DNA of 64,000 nt, taken from NCBI GenBank assembly GCA_902728285.1, contig CACVBU010000017.1, forward strand, positions 943,516-1,007,515. The letters are read 5' to 3'. Source of the stretch: Clytia hemisphaerica (lineage: Eukaryota > Cnidaria > Hydrozoa > Leptothecata > Clytiidae). The position numbers and the translations under genes were made by a program. Numbering within the stretch: the stretch's first letter is position 1; every line of letters starts with the position of its first letter. The notes beneath the pieces were generated by a model, which saw nothing but the letters and a program-made list of their open reading frames with translations, was not told where the DNA came from and did no database searches. This document shows positions 59,502 through 64,000 of the stretch, in pieces.

Positions 59502-62500
59502 TTTAAAAGAACTTTGGTATTCGGTGAAAGCATCTAAAACTGTTGATGTGGACGAACAATAATACCTAAAAACAAAAAAGTAAATAATCAAGGAAAATGT
59601 GAGGAGACTGGGTTGGAGTTTACCAGGTAGGGTTCACGATGTCACATGTCTGAAATCGTTGTTTTGTTGCTACAATACAAAGTAAATTCAACCAAGGTTG
59701 ATAATTTTATTCTGCTGAACCTTACACTCAATAATGATTTTTAGATCGATGGTTAAGATTAACTAGAATACTCTCCCAAACAGAAGTATACGCTTTTTTT
59801 TATACAGGAATATCTTCTATAAAGAATATCAGGGTGAAAATTGGCCAAATTGCAAGAATACCCTCAGAATACCCTCCAAGGTGTATTTCACAGAATTTGA
59901 TAAGAATACAGTCATTTTGTATTTGGTTAACAGAAAAAACTGCTTCCTCTGTTAGAGATAAATTGAAGCTTTGAGCAAGAAACGTAATTTTAACCCAAAT
60001 ATTCACTCAAAAGTCCAAAACTCTCAAATTTATGATTTCTCATGTTTGTAAAAAAGTCTAAGTTTAAAAAAGTAAGAATACGTTAAGAATATTTCACTCT
60101 CAATTTTGGCACTTTTTTAAGCACTGTCGAACGTGCTAACCGCACTGGGCTCAACTTCAGTGTTTTTAAATCATTCGAAGGCCCGATTGTAAAATTGTAA
60201 CCAATTTCAACTAAAAACTCATGACCACGCCCTTAAAATAGAAATTTTAAAAGAATGAAAAACCACCCACAGGGATTCGCCCAAGGGTCAAGTGTGCCAA
60301 ATTTCAGCCAAATCTGACCATTTTTGAAGTCTCCAGCCTGCCCCAAAGTTTTAGCCTCGTTTTGGCGAAAACTCGTGACCACGCCCTTAAATTTGAAAAA
60401 AAGGAAAAACCGCCCCCAGGGATTCGCCCAAGTATCAAGTGTGCCAAATTTTGGCCAAATCTGACCATTTTTGAAGTCTCCAGCCTGCCCCAAAGTTTTC
60501 GGGCAGACATACATACATACACACATACATTGTCAGATTCTAGCTCAACTGAAGTTGAGAATACTTGACCTTCATCCAAAGTACACTATTCTTATAGAAA
60601 AAAGCGTGTACAGAATCTTTACACCTTAAGACCATGCAAAGTCTTCGCTAAGCATTTTTCAAAGTTATAGATGGAGACTTACCATAAATGCATTGCGAGA
60701 CTTCGTTTCCAGTCCATATCTTGACACAAATTAATCGTGTTTTTATTGGACTTCCAAACCATCATGCCAGATAGTAGAACGTATAATTTCAATCGATCTT
60801 TATTCATAAAACTATCCACCTGTTTTTGATGAAGGCAGGAATAAAAATTGAATTATTATACTTAATCACTTTCCCTACAAAGGTACCGAAACTTACGAAA
60901 GCTTGTATTTATTTTGTGGAACTATTTATTAGCTAAAGACTTGAGGGATATAATAATATTGAATATATTGGTTGGAGCTTGTCGAGAGATGAGCAGCTTT
61001 TGCCATTTTGTCCAAACCTGATGATGTGAGGATTTTCCATCGGATCAAAGGAAACTTTATTATGATTAAAATCTTACGTTGTTCTCATCCCACTGTGCGA
61101 GTTGGCTTCGCAAGTGATGTTTCAGGTGATGATCACCGCCTGCTTGCGCCAACAAAAAACCCAATCGATACTCCTTATTTTCGCGCGCTACCTGACACGC
61201 TTTTGTGATTTGACGTCCTGATAGTAAGCTGAAGATGGCTGATAAATGGCCATCGTCCTAAAAAAGGAGAAGCATCTTATTAATAGCATCAAATTAAGAA
61301 TATGAAACAATTAGTTCTAAAAAGAGACCATTATATCTGAGTACGGAAACATGATATATATACGAGGCACGAGTTCACTTTTTGGTGAAGAAGAATAGAA
61401 AATATTTACCTGTAATTGTGTTTGTATTTCATTTTCGATTTGATCAGCAGTAACGTTAGACAGCCACTTAGATAATGCCTCACGGCGCGCTGAGTGGATT
61501 TCGTATAAGTTATTGTCGCTTTCTACAAGAAAAGGAGGGGGGAATCAAGATTCAATGAAATATTCAATGAAAGTAAGCTATTCTTAGGCCGACCCTAAAA
61601 AAAATTTTGTTTCCAGTCCACTGTTCCAATTTTCTTGAAGGTGACTTTTTGTATACAATACGTGAATATTTTAACGTTTTAACGTTTTAACGTTGGTTTA
61701 CTTTGTGTTTTTTCTTTCATAAAAAGGACCAAAAATTTTTTCCCGTCTTCCTGCATGACTTTTGTTATCGTCGCCAAATTTTTTTATGGTTGGTCTCTAG
61801 ACGAAATGCTAACCTGTCTCTTGTTTGCCCCATAATGCAGCAGCCAGTTGCCATGCGTCTGAATGAACTTTGAAATTCCCGACATCACTGTCATCTGTAA
61901 AAATAAAATCCCATTTTGAGGAAGTGACTAAATGTCCTTTCGACAAATGTTTCTCATGACTACACCTCCCCAGTGATAATGTAAAATATATTTCGAAGTT
62001 CTGAATCAAAGGTCATTTCAAATAAGATCAGATCATAAAATAAAAATCTGGATAATCAAGTATAGTGAACCCCCAGAATACTGGTCGAATTTACATATGC
62101 TCTCATTTTTTGCGTTTTGCAAGTGAATTTAAAATCTTTGTTTTGAAGATATTTAAAGTATCTTAAAATTCCTTTCCAAAAGTAATAAATAATTCTTTTA
62201 AATATCCTTTTTTTTGTGGATTAAATTGACGAATTTGACCGATATTGCTGGTCGATGTTTTTGCAATTTCTAAAAATCTACTTTAGATAGCTCATAATAG
62301 ATTTTTTTTGGTTATCAGTTTGGGTCAAAAATACGCAACTTCCTATACCTTATATTTAGGACTTACCTACAACGTAACCTACTGTAATCATGCCCGATAG
62401 GAAAATCTCCAAAAAATATCGCTTTTTAAATTCCTCAAAACGGCAAAATTAAGGTGCAAACAACAAAGAAATTCAATAAAAATCCTTCTAAAACTTTTTT

Positions 62501-64000
62501 GTGACCTCTAATCAACGATTTACGTCAGACCTGGGGGTCCACCACTGTAGTTAGTTTTAATTGAAGGGAAAGATTTACCAGCGATCTGTTTGAAGGCGTC
62601 TGCAGTTTCAACGTAAGCATCCAAAGCTTCTACACCTGATTTGATGGTGACACTATTCAATACATTTGAACCTTCTTTGTCATCAAAGTTGGTATACTTT
62701 AATGCAATATCCAAACATTCCTTGAAAAAGAGTAATAGTCATTTGATTGGTTTAAAAGCGGGCCTTTTTCAAAACACCAAGGGGTCGTTTTTCTTGACAA
62801 TTTTCGAAAATTAGATTTGTCTTAAACGGTACGATTTTACACTTTAGAAGGTGAGTGAGAGCAAACTGAAGCTTAACCCATTAAAGCTCGACGTAGGGGG
62901 CTGAGATTATAGAAATGGCTACACCTTTGAGGATAATGATGATCTCAAATCGGAAGCCTCTAATGCAAACAACAATGTCCATCGAAATTAAGTTCGGAAG
63001 GATGAAATAACATACTTCAATAAATTGTTTCATCCCTTCTTTAGTTTTCAGCTCCACTCTCTCAACATGGACATTGATATCACAGAGACCAAAAGACGGT
63101 AAAGGTTGGTGAACAGATGATGAGAAAATGTGTGGGATTCAGTGCTTCTTTGCTTCCACTGAACTCAAACCAACTTGCTGGAAGGGTGTACGAACGTCCA
63201 GTCCGCAGACCAGCGCGTGTTGTATTCCCGACCGTGTGTTAAGCTGGCATCTGCAAGTAGGTGAGTTTTACCGAACATCAGGGATTGTTCGTAAGGGACC
63301 ATATCAAAAGTTTTGCATTTGACGAAAACACTTTCTTTCACAAACTCAGGCTCGGTAGAGCGACTTCTTGCTCCATTCTGAAAAAGTGAAAACACAATTC
63401 TAGTAAAAAATCTATTCGAATAAATAATTTTCCTAAAAATCGATTACAATTACTACAAAAATTACTAAGTAATATAATAAATAATATATAATCATAGCAA
63501 TATTGCACAGCTATTCCAAAGTCTATTGAAGTTAGGATATGATAGATTAGGCAAGTGCAAAGAACAAGTCACATAAAACCAACTTTTGAAAATATGGACC
63601 ATTATTACCTTGAGAGGGTCTAACAAGTCCACTTTTGAACAGATGACTTGTCTTGGCCATTTTGGTCGTTCTTTCAAAAGCGTTATTTTCACCATTCACC
63701 ATGGGTTGAAAAAGTGAAGAGTTCAACTTGTTTTGTTCATTGTTATTATTGACTTGTCTGGAAGTATCCAATTTGGGAAAAGCTGATGATTGTTTCCTTG
63801 CTGAATCCACATACGTGCTGCTAAATATTGACTTATTCGAAAAGAGCTGCTGATTCTTGACAGCGGTTTTGGGGCTAGGTATATAGTCTTCCTCGTCGTC
63901 ATACAAGACGGACGTTTTCATTCCTTGAACATTGAAGGGTTGAACACGCGCGACGTGACCAAGTTGATGAGACATGGGGAAAAGCTCCTCTTCATAGTTT
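59502..64000 (-). CDS. NUP98: nucleoporin Nup96 part of Nup98-Nup96, eight exons (partial)
   Basis: A scaffold subunit of the nuclear pore Y-complex. Exons in transcript order: 63609 to beyond 64000 (linker: VLYDDEEDYIPSPKTA), 63016-63377, 62579-62720, 61814-61894, 61410-61522, 61077-61257, 60683-60819 and 59502-59565. Exon 2 has MVPYEQSLMFGKTHLLADAS and WSADWTFVHP, the conserved block at the start of the Nup96 solenoid. Later exons give ECLDIALKYTNF, DAWQLAAALWG, REALSKWLSNVTADQIENE, IFSLLSGRQITKACQVA, YRLGFLLAQAGG, RLKLYVLLSGMMVW, DWKRSLAMHLW and SSTSTVLDAFTEYQ, in family order. Phases match from exon 2 to exon 8. Exon 2 has a frame break near 63100-63165, and the phase into it from exon 1 does not fit as I read it. 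The last third of Nup96 was not found, and the Nup98 part is off the right edge. Confidence 0.9.
60195..60535. repeat. two copies of a 154-bp repeat plus TACA microsatellite in a Nup96 intron
   Basis: ACTC(A/G)TGACCACGCCCTTA starts at 60217 and 60371. Both copies continue through GGGATTCGCCCAAG, AAGTGTGCCAAATTT and TTTTTGAAGTCTCCAGCCTG. The second ends in CATACATACATACACACATA. It looks like a dispersed repeat ending in a microsatellite. Confidence 0.8.

Noticed and set aside
1-64000. tRNA, rRNA or other structured RNA genes
   Set aside because: I saw no A-box/B-box pairs with a clover-leaf, and no conserved rRNA or snRNA text. A covariance-model scan would be needed to exclude them.

Overview
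The window is nuclear DNA of an animal. It is AT-rich, its genes are split by GT-AG introns, and it is dense in transposons. Two ordinary metazoan housekeeping genes are recognisable: UTP-glucose-1-phosphate uridylyltransferase at the left edge and the Nup96 half of the nucleoporin Nup98-Nup96 at the right edge. The mix of KDZ, DUF6589, Penelope-like and CR1/L2-like elements, plus G-run MITEs, is what I would expect in a cnidarian or another non-bilaterian marine invertebrate. That placement is inference only.

Layout. 0.5-2.6 kb: four UGP2 exons on the minus strand, with the 3' end beyond the left edge. 2.6-18 kb: intergenic or intronic DNA with MITEs, a Penelope-like tail, a LINE tail, AT-rich ATCGAT clusters and one doubtful two-exon gene start. 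18.06-24.35 kb: a 16-exon plus-strand gene for a KDZ (Kyakuja-Dileera-Zisupton) transposase with a C-terminal domain that looks like a cysteine peptidase. A LINE tail with an 11-bp target duplication sits in one intron, and one exon has frame breaks. 25.2-27.6 kb: a 116-bp tandem repeat, a pogo-like fragment and a 39-bp minisatellite.

27.9-51.9 kb is the most interesting block. It holds three near-identical direct copies, about 7.42 kb apart, of an 11-exon gene for a DUF6589 protein. Each copy is damaged differently: A has lost its 5' end and carries a 1-base deletion, B has lost its true C-terminus, and C is complete but split by a 4.35-kb LINE. A 680-bp foldback lies upstream of copies B and C. 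At 52.8-54.9 kb a RecQ-like SF2 helicase gene converges tail-to-tail with copy C, and a diverged minus-strand DUF6589 fragment follows at 55.7-56.5 kb. I propose that DUF6589 is the RNase-H-fold transposase, and the RecQ-like protein the accessory helicase, of one large DNA transposon. The closest precedent I know is the helicase-bearing Academ lineage, recalled from memory.

56.6-64 kb: a 5'-truncated Penelope-like element with a GIY-YIG domain (minus), two exons of a small cysteine-rich gene (plus), and eight exons of Nup96 (minus) running off the right edge. Several single-base frame breaks fall in runs of one base, and one falls inside Nup96 itself. Some apparent pseudogene lesions may therefore be assembly indels.
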